This document shows positions 1-8,369 of a stretch of 14,151 nucleotides of DNA, in pieces (position 1 is the stretch's first letter; every line of letters starts with the position of its first letter). The notes under the pieces were generated by a model. The model did not search any database. It saw only the letters and a program-made list of their open reading frames with translations, and had not been told where the DNA came from. Source of the stretch: VBDM01 sp049663805 (lineage in GTDB: Bacteria; Pseudomonadota; Gammaproteobacteria; Burkholderiales; SG8-39); assembly GCA_049663805.1 (NCBI GenBank), contig JBATEB010000224.1, forward strand, positions 1 through 14,151, in the 5' to 3' direction. A program made the position numbers and the translations under genes.

Positions 1-1
1 A

Positions 2-3000
2 AGCCTCTCCGCCTGCTACCGGTCGATGTGGAGCGCCCCCGTCATCTCCGTCGCCTCGGCGGGCTGTCTGGCGGCGTCCGCGCCGGCGGCGCTGGCGGCC
101 GCGGGGCCGATCCTGCTCCTGTGGATCGCCTCGCCCGCGATCGCCTGGTGGATCAGCCGGCCGCTCGAGCGCCGCGAAGCGCGGCTGACGGTCGGCCAGC
201 TCGTTTTCCTCAGGAAGAATTCACGCAAGACCTGGGCGTTCTTCGAGACCTTCGTCGGCCCGGAGGATCACTGGTTGCCGCCGGATAACTATCAGGAGCA
301 CCCGGTTCCGGTGGTGGCGCATCGCACCTCGCCGACCAACATGGGACTGGGCCTCCTTGCCGGTTTGTGCGCCCACGACTTCGGCTACATCGCGACCGGG
401 CCGCTCCTCGAACGCACCGCGAACGCGCTCGCGACCATGGCGGCCTTGCCGCGGCACCGCGGTCATTTCTACAACTGGTACGACACCCAATCGCTGCAGC
501 CGCTCATCCCGCTTTATGTTTCGTCGGTGGACAGCGGAAACCTCGCGGGCCATCTGCTGACGCTGCGGCCCGGACTGCTCGAGCTGTGCGATCGCGCCAT
601 CGTCGGGACACGATGGCCCGAGGGCCTGCTCGACACGCTGGGGGTGCTGGTGGAGACCGCGGCGCCAGCGCCGGATGCCTCGCGGATGCTGCTCGATCGG
701 CTGCGGAAGGATCTGGAGGCCGCCGGCGATTCCGGACCCGCCACCCTGGCGGCGACCCGAAGCCGGCTGGTCCGGCTGGCGAGCTCGGCCGCGCAAGCGG
801 CCGCGAGCCTGGACGAATCTCCCGCCGCGGCGGCGCCGAGCGAGGCGCGGCGCTGGGCGCTGGCGCTCACCCGGCAAATCGGGAGCGCGCTCGACGAGCT
901 CGGCCTGCTCGCTCCGTGGCTGGCGCTGCCGGGGGCGCCCGACAGGCTGCGCGGGGCCCTGGAGGCCGCCGCGATTCCGACGCTGCGCGAACTGGCCGGC
1001 GTCGACTTGCCGTGGTGGGCGGAAATCGAACAGGAAGCGCTCCCGGGGGCGACGCCGGAGGAGCGCGAATGGCTGGCCGGGTTGCGAGGGCACATCGCCA
1101 CGGCGAGCCGCCGCGCCCGGGAGAGGATTGCGGAGATCGAACGCCTGGCGCGGTTGCTGGGCGAACTGGCCGCGATGGAGTACGACTTTCTGTACGACAA
1201 GACGCGCCACCTGCTCGCGATCGGCTACAACGTCGGCGAGAACCGCCAGGACCCGAGTTGCTACGACCTGCTCGCCTCCGAGGCGAGATTGTCCAGTTTC
1301 GTGGCGATCGCGCAGGGGCAACTGCCGCAGGAAAACTGGTTCGCCCTGGGCCGCCCGCTCACGACCCTGGGCGGCGAATCCATACTGCTGTCCTGGAGCG
1401 GTTCGATGTTCGAGTACCTGATGCCGCTGCTGGTGATGCCGACCTATGAAAATACGCTGCTCGACCAGACCTGCCGGGCGGCGGTGAGGCGACAGATCGC
1501 GTACGCGAACCAGCGCGGCGTCGCCTGGGGCATATCGGAATCCGGGTACAACATGGTCGATGTCCGTCTCAACTACCAGTATCGGGCGTTCGGCGTACCC
1601 GGCCTGGGCCTGAAGCGCGGACTGGCCGAGGATCTGGTGATCGCCCCCTATGCCTCGGCGCTCGCGCTGATGGTCGCGCCCGAGGCGGCGTGCCTGAATC
1701 TGCAGCGGCTCGCCGCCGAAGGGCTGGAAGGACGTTTCGGTTTTTATGAAGCGGTCGACTACACCGTGTCGCGTCTGCCGCGCGGCCAGTCGGGCGCGGT
1801 GGTGCGCTCCTTCATGACGCATCACCAGGGCATGAACTTCCTCGCTCTCGCCTATCTGATCCTGGACCGTCCGATGCAGAAGCGCTTCGAGTCCGATCCG
1901 CTGTTCCAGGCGACCGCGTTGCTGCTGCAGGAGCGGATTCCAAAGGCCACCGCGTTCTACTTGCGCACCACCGCCGAGCTTTCCGACATTCGCGCGATTT
2001 CCGGCGGCCCGGAGATGCCGGTACGCGTGCTCAGGAGCCCCGACACGCCGGTACCGGAAGTGCAGCTGCTGTCGAACGGCAACTACCACGTCATGGTCAC
2101 GAACGCGGGCGGCGGCTACAGCCGCTGGAGGGACCTCGCCGTCACCCGCTGGCGCGAGGACCCGACCCGCGACAACTGGGGCACGTTCTGCTACATCCGC
2201 GACGCGGCGAGCGGGAGGTTCTGGTCGAACACCCATCAGCCGACGCTCGAGCGGGCCGACGCCTACGAGGCGATTTTCCTGGAGGGACGGGCGGAATTCC
2301 GCCGCCGCGACCTCGACTACGAGACGCATACCGAGATCGTCGTTTCGCCGGAGGACGACATCGAACTGCGCCGCGTGCGCATCACCAACCGTGCCCGGGT
2401 CCGTCGCACGATCGACGTGACGAGCTACGCCGAAGTGGTTCTCGCCGCGCCCGCGGCCGACGCCTTGCAGCCGGCGTTCGGCAACCTCTTCGTTCAGACC
2501 GAGATCGTCCGCGAGCGGCAGGCCATCCTGTGCACGCGCCGGCCCCGTTCGCTCACCGAGGCGGCGCCATGGATGTTCCACCAGATGACCGTGCGCGGGG
2601 CGGAGGCCGGCGAGATTTCGTACGAGACGGACCGCATGCGCTTCATCGGCCGCGGGCGCACTTGCGCCGCGCCGCAGGCGATGGTCGATTCCGCGGCGCT
2701 CTCCGGAAGCGCGGGCTCGGTGCTCGATCCGATCGTGGCGATCCGGCATCGGATTACCCTGGACCCGGAACAGGCGGCAACCATCGACATGGTCTCCGGC
2801 ATCGGCGCCACCCGCGACGCCGCCCTGAGCCTTCCCGGGAAGTACCAGGATCGGCATCTCGCGGATCGGGTTTTCGAGCTGGCGTGGACGCACAGCCAGG
2901 TGACCCTGCGACAAATCAATGCGAGCGAGGGGGACGCGCAACTCTACGGCCGCCTTGCAAGCTCCGTCATCTACGCCAATTCCTCGTTGCGCGCCGACGC

Positions 3001-5962
3001 GGGCGTTCTCATCAGGAATCGCCGCGGACAATCGGGCCTGTGGGGCTATGCGATTTCCGGCGATCTGCCGATCGTGCTGCTGCAGATCGGCGACCTGGCG
3101 AACATCGACCTGGTGCGCCAACTGGTGCAGGCTCACGCCTATTGGCGCCTCAAGGGGCTCACCGTGGACCTGGTGATCTGGAATGAAGATCGCGCCGGTT
3201 ACCGGCAAGTGCTCCAGGACCAGATCATGGGACTGATCGCCGTGGGGCTCGAGGCGCACGCGATGGACCGGTCCGGCGGAATCTTCCTGCGGCGGGCGGA
3301 ACAGATGTCGGATGAAGACCGCATCCTGCTGCAATCGGTCGCGCGCGCCATCATCACCGACAGTCGCGGCGCGCTGGCGGAACAGATCAACCGTCGCGGC
3401 TTCGTCGAGAAGCGGGTCTCGCGGGCGGAGCAGATCGACCGCCGCGGCTTTACCGAGAAGCGAATCTCGCGCCCGGTGCCGGCCAGAATCTCGCGTCTCG
3501 AACCCGCGGCCGCCGCCGGGCTTCCGCGCCGCGATCTGATTCTCGGCAACGGGCTCGGTGGCTTCACTCCCGACGGGCGCGAGTACGTCATCACCACCGC
3601 GGCCGAACGGATCACGCCCGCGCCGTGGGTGAACGTGCTGGCGAACCCGAACTTCGGAACGGTCGTATCCGAGAACGGCATGGCCTACACCTGGAGCGAG
3701 AACGCCCATGAGTTCCGCCTGACGCCCTGGGGCAACGATCCGGTGAGCGACGCGAGCGGCGAGGCCTTTTACCTGCGCGACGGGGAAAGCGGGTACTTCT
3801 GGTCGCCTGCGCCCTTGCCCAGCCGCGGCGCGACGGCCTACGTCAGCCGGCACGGTTTCGGCTACAGCAGCTTCGAGCACTCGGAAGACGGCATCAGCTC
3901 GGAGCTCACCGTCTACGTGGCCCTGGACGCCGCGGTCAAGTTCTCGGTAATGAAAGTGCGCAACGATTCGGGCCGCGCGCGCCGGCTCTCCGCCACGGGA
4001 TACGTCGAATGGGTGCTCGGGGACCTGCGGCCGAAGTCGAACATGCACGTGATTACGGAAATCGATTCGGCGAGCGGCGCGTTGTGCGCGCGCAACGCCT
4101 ACAACACCGGGTTCGCCGATCGGGTCGCGTTCTTCGACGTCGACGACGCGATCCGGACCTTCAGCGGCGACCGCGCCGAGTTCATCGGGCGCAACGGCAC
4201 GCCCGGGAATCCGGCGGGCATGAATCGGTCGCAACTTTCCAACAGGACGGGGGCCGCTCTGGATCCGTGCGCGGCGATTCAGGTCCCGTTCGAGCTGGCC
4301 GAAGGGGAAGAACGCGAGTTCGTCTTCAGGCTCGGCGCCGGCCGCAACCTCGAGGATGCGCGCAACCTGCTGCGGCGTTTCCGCGGCTCGATGGCGGCGC
4401 GCGAGGCGCTGGAAAGGGTGCGGCAATACTGGCGGCACACGCTGGGCGCGGTGCAGGTGGAGACACCCGACCCCTCCCTCGACGTGCTCGCCAACGGCTG
4501 GCTCCTGTACCAGACCCTGGCCTGCCGTCTGTGGGGGCGCAGCGGCTACTACCAGTCGGGCGGCGCGTTCGGTTTCCGCGACCAGTTGCAGGACGCGATG
4601 GCGCTCATCCATGCCGAGCCCGGGCTCGTGCGCGAGCATCTGCTGCGCTGCGCGGCCCGCCAGTTCCGTGAAGGCGACGTCCAGCACTGGTGGCACCCCA
4701 CCTCCGGCCGCGGCGTGCGCACGCACTGTTCGGACGACTACCTGTGGCTGCCGCTGGCGATGTGCCGCTACGTGTCGAGCACCGGCGACGCCGGCGTCCT
4801 GGACGAACCCGTGCCCTTCATCGAGGGCCGGGCGGTGAACCCCGAGGAGGACTCGTATTACGACCTGCCCGGCCGCTCGGAAGAATCGGCCAGTCTGTAC
4901 CAGCACGGCGTGCGAGCCATCCTGAGAGGGCTCAGCTTCGGCGAGCGCGGCCTGCCGCTGATGGGCTCCGGTGACTGGAACGACGGCATGAACCTCGTCG
5001 GCGCGCACGGCAAAGGGGAAAGCGTGTGGTTGGGATTCTTCCTGTACGAGGTGCTGATGCGGTTCGCCGAGCTTGCGCGCACGCGCAGCGATACGGCCTT
5101 CGCCGAGCGCTGCCGGACGGAAGCCGTGCAATTGCGCCGGAATATCGAGCGCAGCGGCTGGGATGGCGGGTGGTACCGCCGCGCCTATTTCGACGACGGC
5201 ACGCCGCTCGGATCGAAGAGCAACGCGGAATGCCAGATCGATTCGGTAGCGCAAAGCTGGGCGGTGCTGTCCGGTGCGGGGGAGGCCGGGCGTTCGCGCA
5301 TGGCGATGGAAGCGGTGGACAGGCGCCTGGTGCAGCGGGAGCATGCGCTGATTCAGCTCCTCGATCCGCCGTTCGACAAGTCGGGTTTGAACCCCGGCTA
5401 TATCAGGGGCTACGTGCCGGGCGTGCGCGAGAACGGCGGACAGTACACGCACGCGGCGATCTGGACGGTGATGGCGTTCGCCGCCCTGGGTGACAACGCT
5501 CGCGCCTGGGAACTGTTCGACATGATCAATCCGGTCAACCATGCGAATTCCGCGGCGGCGATCGCCGCCTACAAGGTGGAGCCCTACGTGGTCGCGGCCG
5601 ACGTCTACGGGGTCGCGCCGCACACCGGCCGCGGCGGCTGGACCTGGTACACGGGATCCGCCGGCTGGATGTACCGGCTCATCGTGGAATCGCTGCTGGG
5701 GCTGAAGCTGGAAGTCGACAAGCTGCGTTTCGCGCCCTGTCTTCCGGCGGACTGGAAGACGTTCAAGCTGCATTACCGCTACCGGGAGACGGTCTACCAC
5801 ATCGTCGTCGTTCAGGCGGCGGACACCCGCGTGACGGTCGATGGTGTCGCCCAGGGAGACGATGCCCTTGCGCTGGTCGATGACCGCAAGGAGCACGCGG
5901 TCGAGGTGAGGACTCGCGGGACTCAAAGCGTCCCCGAGGCCCTCGCAGCCGGCGTCGCCTGA
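2..5962 (+). CDS. ndvB: Cyclic beta-1,2-glucan synthase, C-terminal part (5' end outside window)
   Basis: The reading frame is open from the left edge, so the ATG at 26 is internal and 1986 residues are visible. Family members have about 2800-2900 residues; the missing part should hold the GT84 glycosyltransferase domain. The order seen is: a hydrophobic membrane stretch (about 35-150); a glycoamylase-like region with FYNWYDT at 467-487, SSVDSGNLAGHL after it, and GISESGYN near 1530; a first GH94-type beta domain from about 2050; a linker with a tandem repeat (3377-3472); a second GH94 beta domain starting GLGGFTPDG at 3551; and an (alpha/alpha)6 GH94 catalytic region with GDWNDG at 4970-4987, the motif I take to carry the general-acid Asp. 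In known members the protein sits in the inner membrane, polymerises UDP-glucose into beta-1,2-glucan and cyclises it, and the GH94 part trims chain length. The products act in the periplasm in osmoadaptation and host interaction. Family is certain; substrate is inferred from family. Confidence 0.93.
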   Translation, partial: SLSACYRSMWSAPVISVASAGCLAASAPAALAAAGPILLLWIASPAIAWWISRPLERREARLTVGQLVFLRKNSRKTWAFFETFVGPEDHWLPPDNYQEHPVPVVAHRTSPTNMGLGLLAGLCAHDFGYIATGPLLERTANALATMAALPRHRGHFYNWYDTQSLQPLIPLYVSSVDSGNLAGHLLTLRPGLLELCDRAIVGTRWPEGLLDTLGVLVETAAPAPDASRMLLDRLRKDLEAAGDSGPATLAATRSRLVRLASSAAQAAASLDESPAAAAPSEARRWALALTRQIGSALDELGLLAPWLALPGAPDRLRGALEAAAIPTLRELAGVDLPWWAEIEQEALPGATPEEREWLAGLRGHIATASRRARERIAEIERLARLLGELAAMEYDFLYDKTRHLLAIGYNVGENRQDPSCYDLLASEARLSSFVAIAQGQLPQENWFALGRPLTTLGGESILLSWSGSMFEYLMPLLVMPTYENTLLDQTCRAAVRRQIAYANQRGVAWGISESGYNMVDVRLNYQYRAFGVPGLGLKRGLAEDLVIAPYASALALMVAPEAACLNLQRLAAEGLEGRFGFYEAVDYTVSRLPRGQSGAVVRSFMTHHQGMNFLALAYLILDRPMQKRFESDPLFQATALLLQERIPKATAFYLRTTAELSDIRAISGGPEMPVRVLRSPDTPVPEVQLLSNGNYHVMVTNAGGGYSRWRDLAVTRWREDPTRDNWGTFCYIRDAASGRFWSNTHQPTLERADAYEAIFLEGRAEFRRRDLDYETHTEIVVSPEDDIELRRVRITNRARVRRTIDVTSYAEVVLAAPAADALQPAFGNLFVQTEIVRERQAILCTRRPRSLTEAAPWMFHQMTVRGAEAGEISYETDRMRFIGRGRTCAAPQAMVDSAALSGSAGSVLDPIVAIRHRITLDPEQAATIDMVSGIGATRDAALSLPGKYQDRHLADRVFELAWTHSQVTLRQINASEGDAQLYGRLASSVIYANSSLRADAGVLIRNRRGQSGLWGYAISGDLPIVLLQIGDLANIDLVRQLVQAHAYWRLKGLTVDLVIWNEDRAGYRQVLQDQIMGLIAVGLEAHAMDRSGGIFLRRAEQMSDEDRILLQSVARAIITDSRGALAEQINRRGFVEKRVSRAEQIDRRGFTEKRISRPVPARISRLEPAAAAGLPRRDLILGNGLGGFTPDGREYVITTAAERITPAPWVNVLANPNFGTVVSENGMAYTWSENAHEFRLTPWGNDPVSDASGEAFYLRDGESGYFWSPAPLPSRGATAYVSRHGFGYSSFEHSEDGISSELTVYVALDAAVKFSVMKVRNDSGRARRLSATGYVEWVLGDLRPKSNMHVITEIDSASGALCARNAYNTGFADRVAFFDVDDAIRTFSGDRAEFIGRNGTPGNPAGMNRSQLSNRTGAALDPCAAIQVPFELAEGEEREFVFRLGAGRNLEDARNLLRRFRGSMAAREALERVRQYWRHTLGAVQVETPDPSLDVLANGWLLYQTLACRLWGRSGYYQSGGAFGFRDQLQDAMALIHAEPGLVREHLLRCAARQFREGDVQHWWHPTSGRGVRTHCSDDYLWLPLAMCRYVSSTGDAGVLDEPVPFIEGRAVNPEEDSYYDLPGRSEESASLYQHGVRAILRGLSFGERGLPLMGSGDWNDGMNLVGAHGKGESVWLGFFLYEVLMRFAELARTRSDTAFAERCRTEAVQLRRNIERSGWDGGWYRRAYFDDGTPLGSKSNAECQIDSVAQSWAVLSGAGEAGRSRMAMEAVDRRLVQREHALIQLLDPPFDKSGLNPGYIRGYVPGVRENGGQYTHAAIWTVMAFAALGDNARAWELFDMINPVNHANSAAAIAAYKVEPYVVAADVYGVAPHTGRGGWTWYTGSAGWMYRLIVESLLGLKLEVDKLRFAPCLPADWKTFKLHYRYRETVYHIVVVQAADTRVTVDGVAQGDDALALVDDRKEHAVEVRTRGTQSVPEALAAGVA
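3377..3472 (+). repeat. In-frame 48-bp tandem duplication in glucan synthase linker
   Basis: Two adjacent 48-base units (3377-3424 and 3425-3472) encode AEQINRRGFVEKRVSR and AEQIDRRGFTEKRISR, identical at 13 of 16 positions by eye. A further degenerate RISR follows a few residues later. The units lie between the first GH94-like module and the second, in a charged, Arg-rich linker. The DNA copies have diverged at synonymous as well as replacement sites, so the duplication is not brand new and the protein change has been tolerated or kept. Confidence 0.85.
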
Positions 5963-5969
5963 AGCCCGT

Positions 5970-5992
5970 CCGCCGCGTGCAACGCGCGGCGG
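5970..5992. terminator. GC-rich hairpin between convergent genes, possible bidirectional terminator
   Basis: An 8-bp perfect inverted repeat, CCGCCGCG (5970-5977) and CGCGGCGG (5985-5992), with a 7-base loop fills the 38-base gap between the glucan synthase stop and the stop of the oppositely transcribed diguanylate cyclase. A G-U and a G-C pair could lengthen the stem. There is no clear T-tract on either side, so intrinsic termination is inferred from position and stem strength only. Confidence 0.45.
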
Positions 5993-6000
5993 GCCCTCCT

Positions 6001-7011
6001 TCAGCTTCTGCGGCGCATCGGCAACGGCGTGCCGAGCGCGGGCCGCTCGTGCTGGGCGCACGCGACCGCCGGAAGGTCCGCGCGCTCGGACATCCGATAG
6101 GTGTTCTTGCCCGCGTGCTTGGCCTCGTACAGGGCGAGGTCCGCGCTCTTCATCAAGGTGTCCGCGTCCTCGCCATGGACGGGATAGACAGCGACGCCCG
6201 CGCTGGCGGTCATGCCGACGGCATGGCCCTCGACGACATACGGTTGCGACACCGCCTCGACCACTTTCAGCGCCACCGTGGACGCGCGGTCGGCGCCCTT
6301 GACGTCCCACAGCGCTATGATGAATTCGTCGCCGCCCAGCCGCGCCACCGTGTCCTCTTCGCGCACCGTCGCCACCAGGCGCTCCGCGACCATTTTCAGC
6401 AGAACGTCCCCGGCGCCGTGTCCCAGCGTGTCGTTGATCCGCTTGAATCCGTCCAGATCCAGATACACCACCGCCATGGCGTTCCTGTTCCTTCGCGCAT
6501 GCGCCATGGCCATCGACATTCTCTCGGCGAGAAGCCGCCTGTTGGCGAGCCCCGTCAGCGCGTCGTTCAGCGCCAACGATTCCAGCTCCTTGCCGTGGTT
6601 GCGCGCCGCCTGGTGCAGCAGGCGGACTTCCAGCATGTTGTGAACCCGCATCAACACCTCGTCCAGATCGAACGGCTTGCTGATGAAATCCTTGGCCCCC
6701 GCACTCAGCGCCTGGAGTTTGTGACCCGGCTCCGCGGTGATGACGAGGACCGGAAGATAACTGTCCGATTCGATTTCCTTGAGGCCCTCCATCACCTGGA
6801 ATCCGTCCATGCCGGGCATCTGCAGGTCGAGCAGGATCAAGTGGTAGCGGTTCTCGCGGTGCAGCGCGCAGACTTCGCGCGGATTCGTGGTCGAGGTAAC
6901 CGAGGTGTAGCCGCTTCCGCGCAGCATCTGCTCCAGCAGGGTGATGTTGATCTGCCGGTCGTCGACGATCAGGATGCGGGCGTCGAGAATGTTGCAGTCG
7001 TGAGCCATCAT
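6001..7011 (-). CDS. Response regulator with GGDEF domain (diguanylate cyclase)
   Basis: This 336-residue protein is a two-domain cytosolic regulator predicted to make cyclic-di-GMP from two GTP when its receiver is phosphorylated. REC spans about residues 12-130, with acidic pair D17-D18, phospho-acceptor D62 in LLDLQMPGMDG, T92 and K112 (FISKPF). GGDEF spans about 150-310: D184 and D186 in YLDLDGF, an intact GGDEF at 225-229, and an I-site R216-E-E-D219 exactly five residues upstream, so product inhibition is expected. The start overlaps the kinase stop as ATGATG: the ATG at 7011 gives a 4-base overlap, and the next at 7008 shortens the protein by one residue. No good ribosome site is seen, which fits translational coupling. 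The adjacent hybrid kinase is the natural phosphodonor (inferred). The frame remains open upstream to 8016, but that part lies over the kinase gene and is a shadow. Confidence 0.93.
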   Translation of the reverse strand: MMAHDCNILDARILIVDDRQINITLLEQMLRGSGYTSVTSTTNPREVCALHRENRYHLILLDLQMPGMDGFQVMEGLKEIESDSYLPVLVITAEPGHKLQALSAGAKDFISKPFDLDEVLMRVHNMLEVRLLHQAARNHGKELESLALNDALTGLANRRLLAERMSMAMAHARRNRNAMAVVYLDLDGFKRINDTLGHGAGDVLLKMVAERLVATVREEDTVARLGGDEFIIALWDVKGADRASTVALKVVEAVSQPYVVEGHAVGMTASAGVAVYPVHGEDADTLMKSADLALYEAKHAGKNTYRMSERADLPAVACAQHERPALGTPLPMRRRS

Positions 7012-8357
7012 GCGTGCTGCGTCCGGGCCGCGGGACTCGCTGCCGTTTGCGGCAGTTTCAGCACCGCATCCAGCGCCTCCATGAACTTGTCGACCTTGAT
7101 CGGCTTGGTGAGATAGCCGAAGAATCCGGCTTCCAGGGCCGCTGCGATATCGCGGGGCATTGCATTGGCGCTGAGCGCGATGACCGGGATCTGCGCCATG
7201 GAGGGTTCGGCGCGCAGCTTTTTCAGGGCTTCGATCCCGCTGATGCCGGGCAGGTTGATGTCCATCAGGATGACATCCGGCCGGGAGGCGCGCGCCATTT
7301 CGATGCCGCGGCTGCCGTCCGCCGCGACCAGCAGGCGCAGCTCGGGCCGGCGCGCGACGAGTTCCTCGACCAGCATCGTGTTGGCCGGGTTTTCCTCCAC
7401 ATAGAGCAGGGTGCGCGCCGGGCCGCCATCGGCCGGCGGCGTCGCGGAGGCGGTGGTGGCGGTGTGGGCGGCGGCCTGCGGTTCGGCGGTCACGTTCAGC
7501 TCGATCCAGAACACGCAGCCCTTCCCGAGGGTGCTCTCCACGCCGATCGCGCCCCCCATCGACTCGACCAGCTGCTTGCTGACCACCAGGCCGATGCCGG
7601 TGCCTTCCTCGACGCCGGCCTCCTTTCCGAGGCGATTGAACGGCTGGAAAAGCTGCGTCATCTTTTCCGGGGGCAGTCCCTCGCCGGTGTCCTTGACGCT
7701 GATGCGGATGCGTCCGGGGAGGCTCGCGGCGCAGTCCAGCTCCACCGTCCCGCCCGGCTTGTTGTACTTGATCGCGTTGGAAAGCAGGTTGAGCGTAGCC
7801 TGCTTCACGCGCGTGCGGTCGGCGCTGACAAAGACCGGGACGTCCATCCGCGGAAAAACCAGGCCGATGCCGTGCGCCTGCGCCTCCGGCCCGACCATGA
7901 GCTGGCACTCGCGCACGACCTCGCACAGCGATATCGGCTCCAGCGACACCGGCAGCTTCCCGGATTCGATCAGCGCGAGATCGAGGATTTCGTTGATCAG
8001 ATCGAGCAGGTACCACCCCGCCTTGAGAATCTGCTCGAGGCTTCGCTTCTGGGAGGTCGTCGGGGGCGGCGAACCGGACTCCATGAGCTGGGCGAAACCG
8101 AGGATCGCGTGGAGCGGCGTGCGCAGCTCGTGGCTCATGCTGGACAGAAAAGTCGATTTCGCGAGGTTCGCCTTTTTCGCGGCGGCGACGGCCCCGGTCA
8201 GTTCCGTTTCGACGCGCTTGCGCTCGGCGATTTCCGCGCGCAATTGCTCGTTCAGTCGTTCCGCCGCTGCCGCGAGCTCATGCTGGCGCAGCGACCCGAG
8301 CAGCAAGGCCTCGTTTGCCTCGAGCATCGCTTTCTGCAGCCGGGCGCTCTCGTCCAT
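7008..8357 (-). CDS. Soluble hybrid sensor histidine kinase (HisKA-HATPase-REC)
   Basis: This 449-residue protein shows no signal peptide or membrane segment and no recognisable sensor domain. Residues 1-65 are a heptad-rich, probably coiled-coil stretch. HisKA has phospho-acceptor H76 in SSMSHELRTPLHAILGFAQ. The ATPase has the N-box with N194 (LLSNAIKYNK), the G1 box DTGEGLP (223-229), the F-box (FQPF, 237-240) and the G2 box GTGIGLVVSKQ. A C-terminal REC follows a flexible Ala/Thr linker (about 293-313), with D366 in LMDINLPG and K418 in LTKPIKVDKF. Its acidic pair reads E321-E322-N, where most relatives have E-D-N or D-D. The gene starts 12 bases after the KaiC-like stop and overlaps the GGDEF regulator. 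Input may come through protein contact, with the neighbouring KaiC-like ATPase an obvious candidate partner (inferred). Expected to autophosphorylate on His and pass phosphate to its own REC and to the REC proteins of the operon. Confidence 0.93.
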   Translation of the reverse strand: MDESARLQKAMLEANEALLLGSLRQHELAAAAERLNEQLRAEIAERKRVETELTGAVAAAKKANLAKSTFLSSMSHELRTPLHAILGFAQLMESGSPPPTTSQKRSLEQILKAGWYLLDLINEILDLALIESGKLPVSLEPISLCEVVRECQLMVGPEAQAHGIGLVFPRMDVPVFVSADRTRVKQATLNLLSNAIKYNKPGGTVELDCAASLPGRIRISVKDTGEGLPPEKMTQLFQPFNRLGKEAGVEEGTGIGLVVSKQLVESMGGAIGVESTLGKGCVFWIELNVTAEPQAAAHTATTASATPPADGGPARTLLYVEENPANTMLVEELVARRPELRLLVAADGSRGIEMARASRPDVILMDINLPGISGIEALKKLRAEPSMAQIPVIALSANAMPRDIAAALEAGFFGYLTKPIKVDKFMEALDAVLKLPQTAASPAARTQHA

Positions 8358-8369
8358 CGGGCGTTGTTT

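Noticed and set aside
221..6310. A 2029-codon open frame on the minus strand opposite the glucan synthase
   Set aside because: Its product is Arg/Gly/Pro/His-rich with no domain pattern, and it mirrors a well-recognised enzyme. It is a by-product of GC-rich codon use.
7012..8016. N-terminal extension of the GGDEF regulator into the kinase gene
   Set aside because: The extension shows no domain and overlaps an intact kinase in another frame; the REC domain begins right after the ATG at 7011.
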